Shown here piece after piece: positions 34,767 to 44,344 of a stretch of DNA of 64,000 nt (positions within the stretch are counted from its first letter, which is position 1; every line of letters starts with the position of its first letter). The DNA lies in contig NZ_SMTE01000007.1 of the NCBI RefSeq assembly GCF_004357765.1, forward strand, positions 124,001-188,000, written 5' to 3'. The notes under the pieces were generated by a model. It was not told the DNA's origin and ran no database searches. It was given only the letters and a program-made list of their open reading frames with translations. The stretch is from Pseudomonas putida (GTDB taxonomy: Bacteria; Pseudomonadota; Gammaproteobacteria; Pseudomonadales; Pseudomonadaceae). The translations under genes were made by a program, and so were the position numbers.

Positions 34767-34904
34767 GCCCTCTTCGCGGGCAAGTCGGGGCGCCGAACCG
34801 CCGCTCCCACAGTGGCCACAGTTCTCTGCGCGACAGCGCAGAAGGGCTGGGTGATCTCCCACAAGTACCGCACAGCTTTCGTGGGGCTTGCCCGCCAAGA
34901 GGGC
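34767..34904. repeat. Degenerate REP pair
   Basis: A REP-like unit at 34767-34812 whose core is split: after GCGGGCAAG about 15 extra bases (TCGGGGCGCCGAACC) come before CGCTCCCACAG. A second, shortened unit in the opposite sense is at 34880-34904. A small hairpin CTGCGC-GACA-GCGCAG lies between them. Confidence 0.65.
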
Positions 34905-34922
34905 GATGCATTTCCAACAGGC

Positions 34923-34964
34923 AAAAAAGGCAGGAAACGCCGGATGGGGTCGGCATTTCCCGCC
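34923..34964 (-). terminator. Rho-independent terminator of the porin gene
   Basis: Read on the minus strand: GGCGGGAAATGCCG, an 8-base loop region, CGGCGTTTCCTGCC, then six T. Twelve of 14 stem positions pair by Watson-Crick and the other two can form G-U. It starts 28 bases after the porin stop. Confidence 0.85.
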
Positions 34965-34991
34965 TCAGAGTGAAACGGAGCAAGGTGTCGC

Positions 34992-36236
34992 TTAGAACTT
35001 GGCTTCCAGATCGACCTGCAGGGTGTCGACATCAGCATTGCTGTTGGGCAATTGCGACAGGTCGGTCTTGGCCATCAGGTAAGCAGCACCGAGCGAGAAG
35101 TTCTTGTCGATCTCGTAGCCGACCTTGAACTTGTGACCACGCGAACCCGTGAAGCCGTTGCCGAAGTCCGAGTCGGTGAACAGGCTGACCACCGCGTTAC
35201 GCTGGACATCGCGGTAGTTGTAATCCAGGCTCCAGGCGCCGACCTTGGTCTTCAAACCTGCCAACCAGCCCACGTCAGCACCGTCGGTGCTCTCGGTGTT
35301 CTTGACGTATTGGCCGTACGCGGACAACGGGATGGCGAAGCCAGTGAAGTCGAGCTGACCGAAGCCTTCGACCAGATTGAACTCGTTGGTGGTATTGCCC
35401 AGCGAAGCCAGCAGCGCCGAGGCTTTGTCATTGTCATAGCCGTAGATGCTCGCGCCCACGGTCAGCTTGAGGACGTCGGCCGGTGCGAACTTGGCACCCA
35501 ACTGGCCGTGGTAGAGCTGCGCGTCGTGCTTGTACTGGACGCCGTCACCGTCGACGTTGTCTTTGAGGGTGTACTGACCGGCACTGGCGAATACTTCGGC
35601 GCCACCCAGGTCGGTCTTGTAGGTGGCTGCCACGCCTTCGGGGTTGATGTCGCCGTCCCAGATGATGTCGCCCATGCTGACCCAGGGCTGTTGCATCTTG
35701 CCGCCGATCAGGTGCAAGCCCGGCAGTGCGGTGGGGTGCCAATCCAGGTACGCCAGGTCGACCCACAGGTTCTTCTTGTCGAAATAGTTGTCCAGGCTCT
35801 GGTTGGTCGAGCGGCGGTCGGAGCTGCTGCCGGTGGCGATACGCACGCCAGCGTCGACCTGCGGGTTGATTTCGCTATAGAAGCCGACGCGGGCACGCAC
35901 GCGCTGACGGTCCTGGTTGCCACTGCTGCTGTTCGGGTCGTCGACGTTGACGTCTTCGTAGCGCAGGCGTACATCACCCTTGATCTGGGTTTTGGCGGCC
36001 CAGGCAACTTTCTGCTCGAAGGAACTCATACGCTCTGCCTGAGCTTTCTGATCCGCCTTTTCCTTGGTTTCCGTGGCCAGGTCGGCCTGCAGTTCGTTGT
36101 ACTGCGCCTGGTTGATGGAACCGTTGGCGCGGAGCATTTCGAGCAGCTTGGCGTCGACTGCAGCACTGGCCGGAGTACTCAGAGCCAGCATCATGCCGGT
36201 GAGGCTCACTCCGGTAAGTGTAGAAACAAGACGCAT
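34992..36236 (-). CDS. Putative outer-membrane porin (Porin_5 type)
   Basis: 414 residues from the ATG at 36236, which has AGGGAG upstream and begins a signal peptide (MRLVSTLTGVSLTGMMLALS, cleaved at ASA before AVDAKLL). A short coiled-coil-like segment (NQAQYNELQADLATETKEKADQKAQAERM) precedes the barrel, which starts at about residue 85 with IKGDVRLRYEDV and ends with the terminal Phe (VDLEAKF) needed for BAM assembly. Strands alternate with loops such as DPNSSSGNQDRQRV. Substrate unknown. It is the only gene of its transcript. Confidence 0.85.
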   Translation of the reverse strand: MRLVSTLTGVSLTGMMLALSTPASAAVDAKLLEMLRANGSINQAQYNELQADLATETKEKADQKAQAERMSSFEQKVAWAAKTQIKGDVRLRYEDVNVDDPNSSSGNQDRQRVRARVGFYSEINPQVDAGVRIATGSSSDRRSTNQSLDNYFDKKNLWVDLAYLDWHPTALPGLHLIGGKMQQPWVSMGDIIWDGDINPEGVAATYKTDLGGAEVFASAGQYTLKDNVDGDGVQYKHDAQLYHGQLGAKFAPADVLKLTVGASIYGYDNDKASALLASLGNTTNEFNLVEGFGQLDFTGFAIPLSAYGQYVKNTESTDGADVGWLAGLKTKVGAWSLDYNYRDVQRNAVVSLFTDSDFGNGFTGSRGHKFKVGYEIDKNFSLGAAYLMAKTDLSQLPNSNADVDTLQVDLEAKF

Positions 36237-36500
36237 AAGGTTCTCCCTGTTGGAAATAAGTGGGGAGGCTTTTGCGCCCGCCCCCAAGTTGGCATGTCTT
36301 CGGAAAAGGCCTGGCTAGACAGGTTTCTGGGGTTCCGGAAAACAGGCGCAAGTATTGCGGCGGGGAATGACAGATTGATGTCTAATTGATGGCGTTGCGG
36401 TTAAGTGTTTGAGATTAAAAGGTTTGAGGAAAACATCCGCTCATTTGAGTGAAACGGCCTTCTCCCGGATACTGGTGGCCTTCCACTGCGAGTCGAAAAC

Positions 36501-37628
36501 GTGACCAGCCTCTACAGCCTTGCCCACTTGCGTGATCTACCGGCAGCGACCTGGGACGCCTTGGTGCCTGCCGGCCAACCGTTTTTGCGCCACGCTTTCC
36601 TCACTGCGCTGGAGGACAGTGGCAGTGTTGCACCGGCCACGGGTTGGGCTGCCGAACACCTGCTGCTGGAGCGCGATGGCGAGGTCCGCGCGATACTGCC
36701 GGCCTACCGTAAATGGCATTCGTTCGGCGAATACGTGTTCGACCATGGTTGGGCCGACGCCTGCGAGCGTGCCGGCATCGCCTATTACCCCAAGTTGCTC
36801 GGTGCGGTGCCGTTCAGTCCTGTCGCCGGTTCGCGCCTGTTGGTGACCGATCCCGCCGATGGCTTGCTGCTGTTGCAGGCGTTGCCCGAATACCTGGGCA
36901 AGGGCGGACTTTCCGGAGCGCACATCAACTTCACCGATCCTGGGCTGGACCAGCACCTGGCTGGACAGCCCGGTTGGCTCGAGCGCCTGGGTTGCCAGTT
37001 TCACTGGCGCAACCGCAGCTATGGGGATTTCCAGGACTTCCTCGACACCTTGAGTTCGCGCAAGCGTAAGCAGATGCGCAAGGAGCGCGAGCAGGTAGCT
37101 GGGCAGGGCATCGAATTTCGCTGGTACCAGGGGCACGAGCTGAGCGAGGCGCAATGGGATTTCGTCTACCGCTGTTATGCCAATACCTATGCGGTACGCC
37201 GCCGCGCGCCTTACCTGACCCGTGAGTGCTTCAGCCTATGGGCCGAGCGTATGCCCGAGGCGCTGCGCGTGGTGATGGCTCGGCAGGGTGGCCGCGACGT
37301 GGCCATGGCCCTGAGCCTGGTCGGTGGTGACAGCCTGTATGGCCGTTATTGGGGCTGCCTGGACGAATTCGACCGGCTGCATTTCGAGACCTGTTTCTAT
37401 CAGGGCATGGACTTCGCCATAGCCGAGGGCATCCAGCGTTTCGATGCCGGCGCCCAAGGCGAACACAAGTTGATTCGCGGTTTCGAACCGGTGCTGACGC
37501 GGTCGTGGCACTACCTGTTGCACCCCGGATTGCGGCGTGCGGTGGATGAGTTTCTGCAGCAGGAGCGTGAGGGCGTGCGGGCCTACGCCGAGCAGGCCCG
37601 GGAGATGTTGCCCTACCGGCGCGATTGA
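36501..37628 (+). CDS. GNAT-fold acyltransferase of the DUF482 (COG3146) family
   Basis: 375 residues starting at a GTG. The sequence has FLRHAFLTALEDSGSV, YRKWHSFGEYVFDHGWADACERAGIAYYPKLLGAVPFSPVAGSR and, near the end, FDAGAQGEHKLIRGFEP with TRSWHYLLHPGLRRAV: all hallmarks of this two-GNAT-domain, FemAB-like family. Members are suspected to transfer aminoacyl or acyl groups; no substrate is established. It is monocistronic and followed by a REP cluster. Confidence 0.85.
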   Translation: MTSLYSLAHLRDLPAATWDALVPAGQPFLRHAFLTALEDSGSVAPATGWAAEHLLLERDGEVRAILPAYRKWHSFGEYVFDHGWADACERAGIAYYPKLLGAVPFSPVAGSRLLVTDPADGLLLLQALPEYLGKGGLSGAHINFTDPGLDQHLAGQPGWLERLGCQFHWRNRSYGDFQDFLDTLSSRKRKQMRKEREQVAGQGIEFRWYQGHELSEAQWDFVYRCYANTYAVRRRAPYLTRECFSLWAERMPEALRVVMARQGGRDVAMALSLVGGDSLYGRYWGCLDEFDRLHFETCFYQGMDFAIAEGIQRFDAGAQGEHKLIRGFEPVLTRSWHYLLHPGLRRAVDEFLQQEREGVRAYAEQAREMLPYRRD

Positions 37629-37639
37629 TCGCGCCGTGT

Positions 37640-37802
37640 GGCACAGGCTGCGCCTGTGTTCGCGGGACAAGCCCGCTCCCACAGAGTGAACACCCTCCTT
37701 GCAGGCAACCCCCCACCTCCCACAGAGTGAACACTCTCCTTGCAGGCAACTCCACACCTGTGGGAGCGGGCTTGTCCCGCGAACACGGGCGCAGCCCGTG
37801 CC
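37640..37802. repeat. Inverted REP pair with two 41-bp tandem units between
   Basis: REP units at about 37640-37683 and 37758-37802 face each other and carry an unusual extended outer stem (GGCACAGGCTGCGCCTGTG and CACGGGCGCAGCCCGTGCC). Between them, CCCACAGAGTGAACAC-type units repeat with a 41-base period (37678-37718 and 37719-37759), differing at a few bases. Confidence 0.88.
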
Positions 37803-37816
37803 ATCCACCGCCGCCA

Positions 37817-38821
37817 TCAAAGGGTAAAGCGCTTCACCAAGCCATTGAGCCCGGTGGCCAGGCGCGACAGTTCCTGGCTCGAGGCATTGGTCTGTTGCGA
37901 ACCGGAGGCGCTCTGCACCGACAGGTCGCGGATGTTGGTGAGATTGCGATCGACCTCCCGCGCCACCTCCGCCTGCTCCTCGGCTGCACTGGCGATCACC
38001 AGGTTGCGCTCGTACATCTCGCTGATCCCTGAGGTGATCTCATGTAACGCCTGCCCGGCACTCTGCGCCAGTTCCTGGGTCGAGTTCTGCGTGCGGTGCG
38101 CCAGGGCCCTTACTTCGTCGGCCACCACGGCAAAACCACGCCCGGACTCCCCAGCCCGGGCGGCCTCGATGGCGGCGTTCAGCGCCCGGGTCAGCAGCCA
38201 GGCCAGGACGATGGTCACCAGCGCCGCCAGCACGATCACCGCGATCACCACCGTGCGCGATTGCCCATAGCGCTCGGCTGAGAGGGTACCCTCGCGCTCG
38301 ATGCCCTTGCCATACAGATCGCCCAGTTCGGCCAGTTGCGCACCGGTGCCATCGACCACCGGCTTCATGTCCACCAGCACGAGCTTCTGCAGGGCGGCGC
38401 TGTCGCCGCGCCGGGCCAGGGCGAAGGAGTCGGCCATGCCCTTCTGGTACACCGCGAAGTCGCGCCTGAACAGCTGGTACAGGCGGGGTTCCTCCGGCGT
38501 GTCGACGAGCGCCTCGTAGGCCTGGATGTTTTGCATCAGCACCGTATTGCGCGCCTCGTACTGGCTGACATAGGTGTCGACGTTGGCCGGGTTGGGGTCG
38601 AGCGCCACGCGCAGCGAGATGGTGCGGATGCGCAGCATGTTTTCGCGGATGGCGTCCACGGTGCGAATGCTTGGCACCCAGTCCTTTTCCATCGCCGTGG
38701 CCGAATCACGAATGGTCGACATCTTGGCCAGCGAAAACACCCCAAGAAACGCAACCATCAGTGCAATACAGGCAAAGCCCGAAGCAGCCCTTGGCGCGAT
38801 ACTCCATCTGCGTAACAGCAT
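37817..38821 (-). pseudogene. Internally deleted methyl-accepting chemotaxis protein
   Basis: A 334-codon open frame from the ATG at 38821. The first ~210 residues are intact: TM1 ([18 protein letters not shown]), a ~155-residue four-helix-bundle sensor and TM2 ([21 protein letters not shown]). Then HAMP and the whole N-terminal signalling helix are missing: LLTR runs straight into [21 protein letters not shown] second gap of roughly 35 residues occurs after [10 protein letters not shown], where the text jumps to [13 protein letters not shown]. The C-terminus ([13 protein letters not shown] to the end) is normal. Both gaps keep the frame. A receptor so built lacks half of the kinase-controlling hairpin and should not signal; it could still compete or be a decayed gene. 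Confidence 0.75.
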
Positions 38822-38915
38822 TATCACTTCGCCGGCCCACCAGGGCCTGTAGTTGTTGAGTCGTACGACAACTTCTATCGGCGAGGTGGGCGGACGCTTG
38901 AGGGGCGGGCAGGGG

Positions 38916-40748
38916 TCAGTCGACGCCGACGAAACCCCCGGTCTGGTGGTGCCAGAGGCGGGCATACAAGCCCTGCTGGGCCAGCAGTTCGGCATGGGTG
39001 CCGGTTTCTACCACGTGGCCCTGGTCGAGCACCACCAGGCGGTCCATGCGGGCGATGGTCGACAGGCGGTGGGCGATGGCGATCACCGTCTTGCCCTGCA
39101 TCAGGGTTTCCAGGCTTTCCTGGATCGCGGCTTCTACCTCCGAATCCAGGGCCGAGGTGGCTTCGTCCATGATCAGGATCGGCGCATTCTTCAACAGCAC
39201 TCGGGCAATGGCGATGCGCTGGCGCTGGCCGCCGGACAGCTTGACCCCGCGTTCACCGACATGGGCATCGAAGCCGGTACGGCCCTGGGCGTCGGACAAC
39301 TGTGGGATGAAGCCATCGGCCCGTGCCCGCCGTACCGCCTCGAGCAACTGCGCCTCGCTGGCGTCGGGACGGCCGTAGAGCAGGTTGTCGCGGATCGAGC
39401 GGTGTAGCAGCGAGGTGTCCTGGGTAATCATGCCGATCTGCGCGCGCAGACTGGTCTGGCTGACCTCGGCGATGTCCTGACCATCGATCAGGATGCGCCC
39501 GCCCTGTACGTCGTAAAGGCGCAACAACAGGTTCACCAGGGTCGACTTGCCCGCACCCGAGGGGCCGATCAGGCCGATTTTCTCGCCGGGACGGATATCC
39601 AGGTTCAGCCCCTCGATGACCTTGGCGCCCTTGCCATAGTGGAAGTCGACATCGTCGAAACGCACGTTCCCTCGGCTGACCTTGAGGGGCGGAGCGTCGG
39701 GTTTGTCACGCACGGTGACCGGTTGGGCGATGGTCTGCAGACCGTCCTGGACCATGCCGATGTTCTCGAAGATGCCGTTGACCACCCACATGATCCAGCC
39801 CGACATGTTGACGATGCGGATCACCAGGCCGGTGGCCAGGGCGATGGCGCCCACGGTGATCAGTGACTGGCTCCACAACCACAGGGCCATCCCCGTGGTG
39901 ACCACCACCAGCAGGCCATTGAGGGTGGTGATGACCACGTCCATGCTGGTGATGACCCGCGAAGCCAGCTGGGTCTTCTCGGTCTGTTCGCGAATTGCCT
40001 CGCGCGCGTACTGTTGTTCGTAGTCGGTATGGGCGAACAGTTTCAATGTCGCGATGTTGGTATAGCCGTCGACGATGCGCCCCATGAGCTTGGAGCGGGC
40101 GTCGGACGAGATCACCGAACGTGCCTTGACCCGTGGCACGAAGTAGAAGAGGGCAGCGACGTAGCCGGCAATCCACGCCAGCAGCGGCAGCATCAGGCGC
40201 CAATCGGCCTCGGCGAACAGCACCAGCGAGCTGATGGCGTAGATCAGCACATGCCACAGGGCGTCCACCGCCTGCACGGCTGAATCGCGCAGCGAGTTGC
40301 CGGTCTGCATGATGCGCTGGGCGATGCGCCCGGCGAAGTCGCTCTGGAAGAAATTCAGGCTCTGCTTGAGCACGTAGGTATGATTCTGCCAGCGGATCAG
40401 GCTGGTCATGCCCGGGTTGATGGTCTGATGCACCAGCAGGTCATGCAGGCCGAAGAACAGCGGACGCAGCACCAGGATCACCACCAGCATCCAGATCAGC
40501 TCGCCGCTGTGCTCGCTGAAGAAGCTGACGTTGGGCGTGCCTTGGGCCAGATCGATGATGCGGCTGAGGTAGCTGAACATCGCCACCTCGATCACCGAGG
40601 CGACCAGACCGACCACCAGCAGGGCGAGAAAGCTGGGCCATACCTGGCGCAGGTAGTAGAGGTAGAACGGCCAGACCTGGCTGGGCGGCGACTCGCTGGG
40701 CGCGTCGCGGAAGATGTCGATCAGTTGCTCGAAACGACGATACAGCAT
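38916..40748 (-). CDS. ABC exporter with fused membrane and ATPase domains
   Basis: 610 residues. Six transmembrane helices occupy about 35-320 and the nucleotide-binding domain about 355-610: Walker [10 protein letters not shown] near 396, Q-loop region ITQDTSLL near 440, signature LSGGQ near 510, Walker [13 protein letters not shown] near 530 and the switch His in AIAHRLS near 565. It resembles the MsbA/YheI-type multidrug or lipid exporters. It is the last gene of a minus-strand run: lysR, hydrolase, cyclophilin, ABC. The substrate is unknown. Confidence 0.9.
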   Translation of the reverse strand: MLYRRFEQLIDIFRDAPSESPPSQVWPFYLYYLRQVWPSFLALLVVGLVASVIEVAMFSYLSRIIDLAQGTPNVSFFSEHSGELIWMLVVILVLRPLFFGLHDLLVHQTINPGMTSLIRWQNHTYVLKQSLNFFQSDFAGRIAQRIMQTGNSLRDSAVQAVDALWHVLIYAISSLVLFAEADWRLMLPLLAWIAGYVAALFYFVPRVKARSVISSDARSKLMGRIVDGYTNIATLKLFAHTDYEQQYAREAIREQTEKTQLASRVITSMDVVITTLNGLLVVVTTGMALWLWSQSLITVGAIALATGLVIRIVNMSGWIMWVVNGIFENIGMVQDGLQTIAQPVTVRDKPDAPPLKVSRGNVRFDDVDFHYGKGAKVIEGLNLDIRPGEKIGLIGPSGAGKSTLVNLLLRLYDVQGGRILIDGQDIAEVSQTSLRAQIGMITQDTSLLHRSIRDNLLYGRPDASEAQLLEAVRRARADGFIPQLSDAQGRTGFDAHVGERGVKLSGGQRQRIAIARVLLKNAPILIMDEATSALDSEVEAAIQESLETLMQGKTVIAIAHRLSTIARMDRLVVLDQGHVVETGTHAELLAQQGLYARLWHHQTGGFVGVD

Positions 40749-40810
40749 GGGCAGTGCAACTCCTTTTCCAACCGACCGGCAGGTGGCTCACATCCTTGTG
40801 AGACCGGCAA

Positions 40811-41368
40811 TCAGTCGATGCGTTTGGCCGACTTGATGTAGACCGGGTCAGCCGGTACATCGCGCATGCCTTTCTTGATGGTGGTGGGCGAGTTGACGAT
40901 CTGGTCGACTACCTGCATGCCCTTGGTGACCTTGCCGAACACTGCATAGCCGGCGTCGCGACCGGGGTTGAGGAAGTCATTGTCGGCGACGTTGATGAAG
41001 AACTGGCTGGTGGCCGAATTCGGGTTGGAGGTACGCGCCATGGACAGGGTGCCACGGGTGTTCATCAGGCCATTACCGGCTTCGTTCTTGATCGGATCGC
41101 GGGTGTCTTTCTGCACCATCTGGTCGGTGAAGCCGCCGCCCTGGACCATGAAGCCCGGGATCACGCGGTGGAAGATGGTGTTGTTGTAGAAGCCGCTGTC
41201 GACGTATTCGAGGAAGTTCTTCGTACTGATCGGCGCCTTCTCGGCATTGAGTTCGATTTCGACCTGGCCGAAGCTGGTGTCGAGCAGTACGTGCGGGGTT
41301 TTGTCCGAGGCCATCACGCTGGCGGCAAAAGCGAACGAGCAGGCGGTGAGCAGAAGGTTTTTCAGCAT
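40811..41368 (-). CDS. Periplasmic cyclophilin-type peptidyl-prolyl isomerase
   Basis: 185 residues from the ATG at 41368. The signal peptide [20 protein letters not shown] is cut before SDKTP. The cyclophilin core is clear: [15 protein letters not shown] with the catalytic Arg, [10 protein letters not shown], and [14 protein letters not shown]. It is of the PpiA/PpiB type and helps protein folding in the periplasm. The start overlaps the end of the hydrolase gene by 7 bases; the much longer open frame upstream is only a shadow of that gene. Confidence 0.93.
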   Translation of the reverse strand: MLKNLLLTACSFAFAASVMASDKTPHVLLDTSFGQVEIELNAEKAPISTKNFLEYVDSGFYNNTIFHRVIPGFMVQGGGFTDQMVQKDTRDPIKNEAGNGLMNTRGTLSMARTSNPNSATSQFFINVADNDFLNPGRDAGYAVFGKVTKGMQVVDQIVNSPTTIKKGMRDVPADPVYIKSAKRID

Positions 41369-42174
41369 GGGCTCAAAGATCCTTGAGAGGTGGAAGCGGC
41401 GGTCAGAAACTGCAGCAGGGTCTGGTTGAAGACGTCCGGTTGATCGAGGGGCGTAGCGTGCCGGGAATCGTCGATGATCGCCAGCCTGGCCTTGGGTATT
41501 TTGGCCACGTAGCGCTCCTTGAGGTGTATCGGGGTGTAATCGTGGTCGGCGGCGATGATCAGCGTCGGGCAGCGTATCTGTCCGATGCGTTCTTCTACGC
41601 CCCAGTCGACGATGGCGTCGAAACTGGCGAGGTAGGCGCGTTTGTCGTTGCGGGCCCAGCGTTGAGCCATGGTCTGGCGTAAATCGGCCTGTTCGGGCTT
41701 GGGGAACAGCCGTTCGGCCAAACCCTTGCCCACCGTCTCGACGCTGAGCAGGCGCGCCAGGCTCCAGCGCTTGGCCCACCATAGCCAGTCGGAAGCGGTG
41801 CGCCGCTTGACCGCCGGGGCGCTGTTGACGATACACAGGCTGCGTAGCCATTGCGGGTGGTCGACGGCGAACTGGAAGCCGACCATGCCGCCCATCGAAA
41901 GCCCGACGAAGTGCACCGGTCCGGTTTGCAGGTGTTCGAGCAAGGCCAGCAGGTCGGCGCTGAAGGTGGCGATCTGGTAACCGTCGCGGGGTTTGTCGGA
42001 GCGCCCGTGGCCACGGATGTCCATGAGGATCACCCGGTAGTGCTGGCTCAGCAACGGCACCTGCAGCTCCCAGTCCTGGCTGCTGGAACCGAGCCCGTGC
42101 AACAGCACCACGGGGTCGCCGTGGCCGTATTCCTGATAATGCAAAGAGCATCCTTCATGTTCGAAATAGGCCAA
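41362..42174 (-). CDS. Alpha/beta-fold hydrolase
   Basis: 270 residues with [14 protein letters not shown] (oxyanion hole), the nucleophile elbow GLSMGG near residue 93, Asp in ADHDYTP near 210 and His in [10 protein letters not shown] near 240. It has the length and layout of 3-oxoadipate enol-lactonase-like or esterase proteins, without anything tying it to that pathway. It is placed 12 bases after the lysR stop, so probably co-transcribed with it. Confidence 0.9.
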   Translation of the reverse strand: MAYFEHEGCSLHYQEYGHGDPVVLLHGLGSSSQDWELQVPLLSQHYRVILMDIRGHGRSDKPRDGYQIATFSADLLALLEHLQTGPVHFVGLSMGGMVGFQFAVDHPQWLRSLCIVNSAPAVKRRTASDWLWWAKRWSLARLLSVETVGKGLAERLFPKPEQADLRQTMAQRWARNDKRAYLASFDAIVDWGVEERIGQIRCPTLIIAADHDYTPIHLKERYVAKIPKARLAIIDDSRHATPLDQPDVFNQTLLQFLTAASTSQGSLSPC

Positions 42175-42186
42175 GGCGCGGTCCTC

Positions 42187-43110
42187 TCAGGCTTGTGGGG
42201 GGGCTGCGAAGGGCACGTCCAGGGGCGCGGTGTCGAAATTGCGCAGCAGGTCGATGAGAATCTGCGTGGCCGGGCCCAAGGTCTTCTCTTTGCTCGAATA
42301 AAGGTAGAACAGCGGATGGCGGCTGCCACCCTGATCCAGCGGCAGCGGTTTGAGCACGCCGTCGCGCAGTTCGCGTTCGATCATGTGCCGCGGTAGCCAG
42401 GCGAAGCCCAGGCCGCTACTGACAAAGGTGGCAGCGGTGCCGAGGCTGCCGACCGTCCAGCGTTGTTCGGCGCCCAGCCAACCGACATCGCGTGGCTGCG
42501 CCCGGCCCGAGTCGCGGATCACCACTTGCAGTTGGCTTTCCAGATCCTGGAAGGTGATCTCCCGGCCCAGACGGTGCAGGCTGTGCTCAGGGTGGGCGAC
42601 GGCGACGAACTCCACCGAACTCAGCTCGGTGCCCAGGTAGCCGCCGATGCTGAAGCTGCTGATGGCGAGGTCGGCGATGCCTTCGTGCAGCACCTCCTCG
42701 ACCCCTGACAGCACTTCCTCACGCAAGCGCACGCGGCAACCCCGGCTTTGCGGCATGAATGCACTGAGGGCGCGCACCAGGCGAGCGCTGGGATAGGCGG
42801 CGTCGACCACCACGCGCACCTCGGCTTCCCAGCCTTGTTCCATGTGGTGGGCCAGGTCTTCGAGTTGGCTGGCTTGCTTGACCAGGTGCCGCGAACGGCG
42901 CAGCAACACGTTGCCGGCCTCGGTCAGCACCGCCTTGCGCCCGTCGATGCGCAGCAAGGGCACGCCCAGCTGCTCCTGCATGCGCGCCACGGTATAGCTC
43001 ACCGATGATTGCGAGCGGTGCAGGGCCTCGGCGGCCTGGGCAAACCCACCGTGGTCGACCACCGCCTGCAGGGTTCGCCACTGATCCAGGGTTACGCGCG
43101 GCGCTTTCAT
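42187..43110 (-). CDS. LysR-family transcriptional regulator
   Basis: 307 residues. The N-terminal winged HTH is at about 20-50 (GGFAQAAEALHRSQSSVSYTVARMQEQLG), and the effector domain from ~90 ends with RHPLFYLYSSKEKTLGPATQILIDLL. It is divergent from a small secreted-protein gene (48-base gap) and the azoreductase gene lies just beyond, so it may control either or both; direct repeats at 43483-43529 are possible targets. It also heads the minus-strand operon. Confidence 0.93.
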   Translation of the reverse strand: MKAPRVTLDQWRTLQAVVDHGGFAQAAEALHRSQSSVSYTVARMQEQLGVPLLRIDGRKAVLTEAGNVLLRRSRHLVKQASQLEDLAHHMEQGWEAEVRVVVDAAYPSARLVRALSAFMPQSRGCRVRLREEVLSGVEEVLHEGIADLAISSFSIGGYLGTELSSVEFVAVAHPEHSLHRLGREITFQDLESQLQVVIRDSGRAQPRDVGWLGAEQRWTVGSLGTAATFVSSGLGFAWLPRHMIERELRDGVLKPLPLDQGGSRHPLFYLYSSKEKTLGPATQILIDLLRNFDTAPLDVPFAAPPQA

Positions 43111-43158
43111 CTTCGGCTCCTGTTGTCCTAAGCTGCGCTCTTCTCAAGGAGAGCGCCC

Positions 43159-43473
43159 ATGAAGAAATGTTGTGCGGTATTGCTGCTGTGCCTGCCCGTG
43201 GGGGCGATGGCTTACCCGATCGAGGTCGAAAAGCAGACCTCCGGTGTTCAACTCGACTACACCACCTACGACACGGCCTACGACCTCGGCAGCATCAGTC
43301 TGAACAACTATGGGCAGGTGCCGGCCCAGTGCAAGGTCACCTTCCGTAATGGCCCAGAGGCGCCACGGGTGCGCCGGGTGAATGTGCCGGCCGGCAAAAG
43401 CGTGGATGTCACGGCCAAATTCAACCGACAGATCATCAGGCTGCGGGTAGACCTGGACTGCAAAGCGCAATAA
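43159..43473 (+). CDS. Small secreted protein
   Basis: 104 residues with an AAGGAG site 7 bases upstream. Signal peptide MKKCCAVLLLCLPVGAMA is cut before YPIEVE. The mature part is beta-rich with two Cys (in PAQCKVTF and DLDCKAQ), probably one disulfide, and an immunoglobulin-like pattern (RRVNVPAGKSVDVTAKF). As I recall relatives are sometimes labelled '3-phosphoglycerate kinase', which is impossible at this size. Function unknown. Confidence 0.82.
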   Translation: MKKCCAVLLLCLPVGAMAYPIEVEKQTSGVQLDYTTYDTAYDLGSISLNNYGQVPAQCKVTFRNGPEAPRVRRVNVPAGKSVDVTAKFNRQIIRLRVDLDCKAQ

Positions 43474-43481
43474 AACGGATT

Positions 43482-43529
43482 AATCGATAGATTGAACCCA
43501 CTTTTTACGCTTTTTTATCGATAGGTCAA
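43482..43529. promoter_or_regulatory. Direct repeats ATCGATAG-RTYRA upstream of azoR
   Basis: ATCGATAGATTGA at 43483-43495 and ATCGATAGGTCAA at 43517-43529, 34 bases apart, close to three helical turns. The first also forms AATC-GATA-GATT dyad symmetry. The 3' copy ends 53 bases before the azoR start. Placement suits recognition and activation sites of a LysR regulator. Confidence 0.5.
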
Positions 43530-43582
43530 GCCTTAATCTCTTCTCCATCGAATCGCACCCTTTATTGCCGATGGAGGCAGCC

Positions 43583-44182
43583 ATGTCCCGCGTACTGATC
43601 ATCGAAAGCAGCGCCCGCCAACAGGATTCCGTGTCCCGCCAACTGACCCGCGACTTCATCGCCCAGTGGCAAGCGGCGCACCCGGCCGATCAGATCACCG
43701 TACGCGACCTGGCCGCGACCCCGGTACCGCACCTGGACGCCGACCTGCTCGGCGGCTGGATGAAGCCCGAAGACCAGCGCAGTGCCAGCGAGCTGCAAGC
43801 TCTGGCCCGCTCCAACGCGTTGACCGATGAACTGTTGGAAGCCGATGTGCTGGTGATGGCCGCACCGATGTACAACTTCACCATCCCCAGTACCTTGAAG
43901 GCCTGGCTGGACCACGTGCTGCGTGCCGGCATCACCTTCAAGTACACCCCGACCGGCCCCCAAGGCCTGCTCACCGGCAAGCGTGCCATCGTGCTCACCG
44001 CCCGTGGCGGCATCCATGCCGGCGCCGCCAGCGACCACCAGGAACCCTATCTGCGGCAGGTCATGGCGTTCATCGGCATCCACGATGTCAATTTCATCCA
44101 CGCCGAAGGCCTGAACATGAGTGGCGAGTTTCATGAGAAGGGCCTCAACCAGGCCAAGGCGAAACTGGCCGCGGTGGCCTGA
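43583..44182 (+). CDS. azoR: FMN-dependent NADH-azoreductase
   Basis: 199 residues from the ATG at 43583 (TGGAGG upstream). Flavodoxin-like fold: IIESSARQQDSVSRQLTRDF binds the FMN phosphate, and APMYNFTIPSTLKAWLDHVLRAGITFKY is the AzoR signature, followed by LTARGGIHAG. It reduces quinones and azo compounds with NADH, and protects from electrophile stress. A strong terminator follows. Pseudomonads hold several AzoR paralogues; which one this is cannot be settled by reading. Confidence 0.93.
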   Translation: MSRVLIIESSARQQDSVSRQLTRDFIAQWQAAHPADQITVRDLAATPVPHLDADLLGGWMKPEDQRSASELQALARSNALTDELLEADVLVMAAPMYNFTIPSTLKAWLDHVLRAGITFKYTPTGPQGLLTGKRAIVLTARGGIHAGAASDHQEPYLRQVMAFIGIHDVNFIHAEGLNMSGEFHEKGLNQAKAKLAAVA

Positions 44183-44236
44183 TCGGTAACGAATTCCCAA
44201 CCCTGATACCTGGTTTTTGCTCCTTTGGGTGTACCT

Positions 44237-44262
44237 GCCCGGCCTGATGGCCGGGCTTTTTT
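44237..44262 (+). terminator. Rho-independent terminator after azoR
   Basis: GCCCGGCC-TGAT-GGCCGGGC followed by TTTTTT: perfect 8-bp stem, 4-base loop, six-U run. Confidence 0.93.
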
Positions 44263-44344
44263 GTCTCTGTCCCCACATTCCCCATGGTTGAACTGCAGCG
44301 CTGCAACCCGCTAAGGTCGCGGCCTTGATTCAAGAGAGAGCACC

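Noticed and set aside
37678-37759. Two 41-base repeats as attachment sites
   Set aside because: They are adjacent tandem units inside a REP pair, with no integrase or tRNA nearby.
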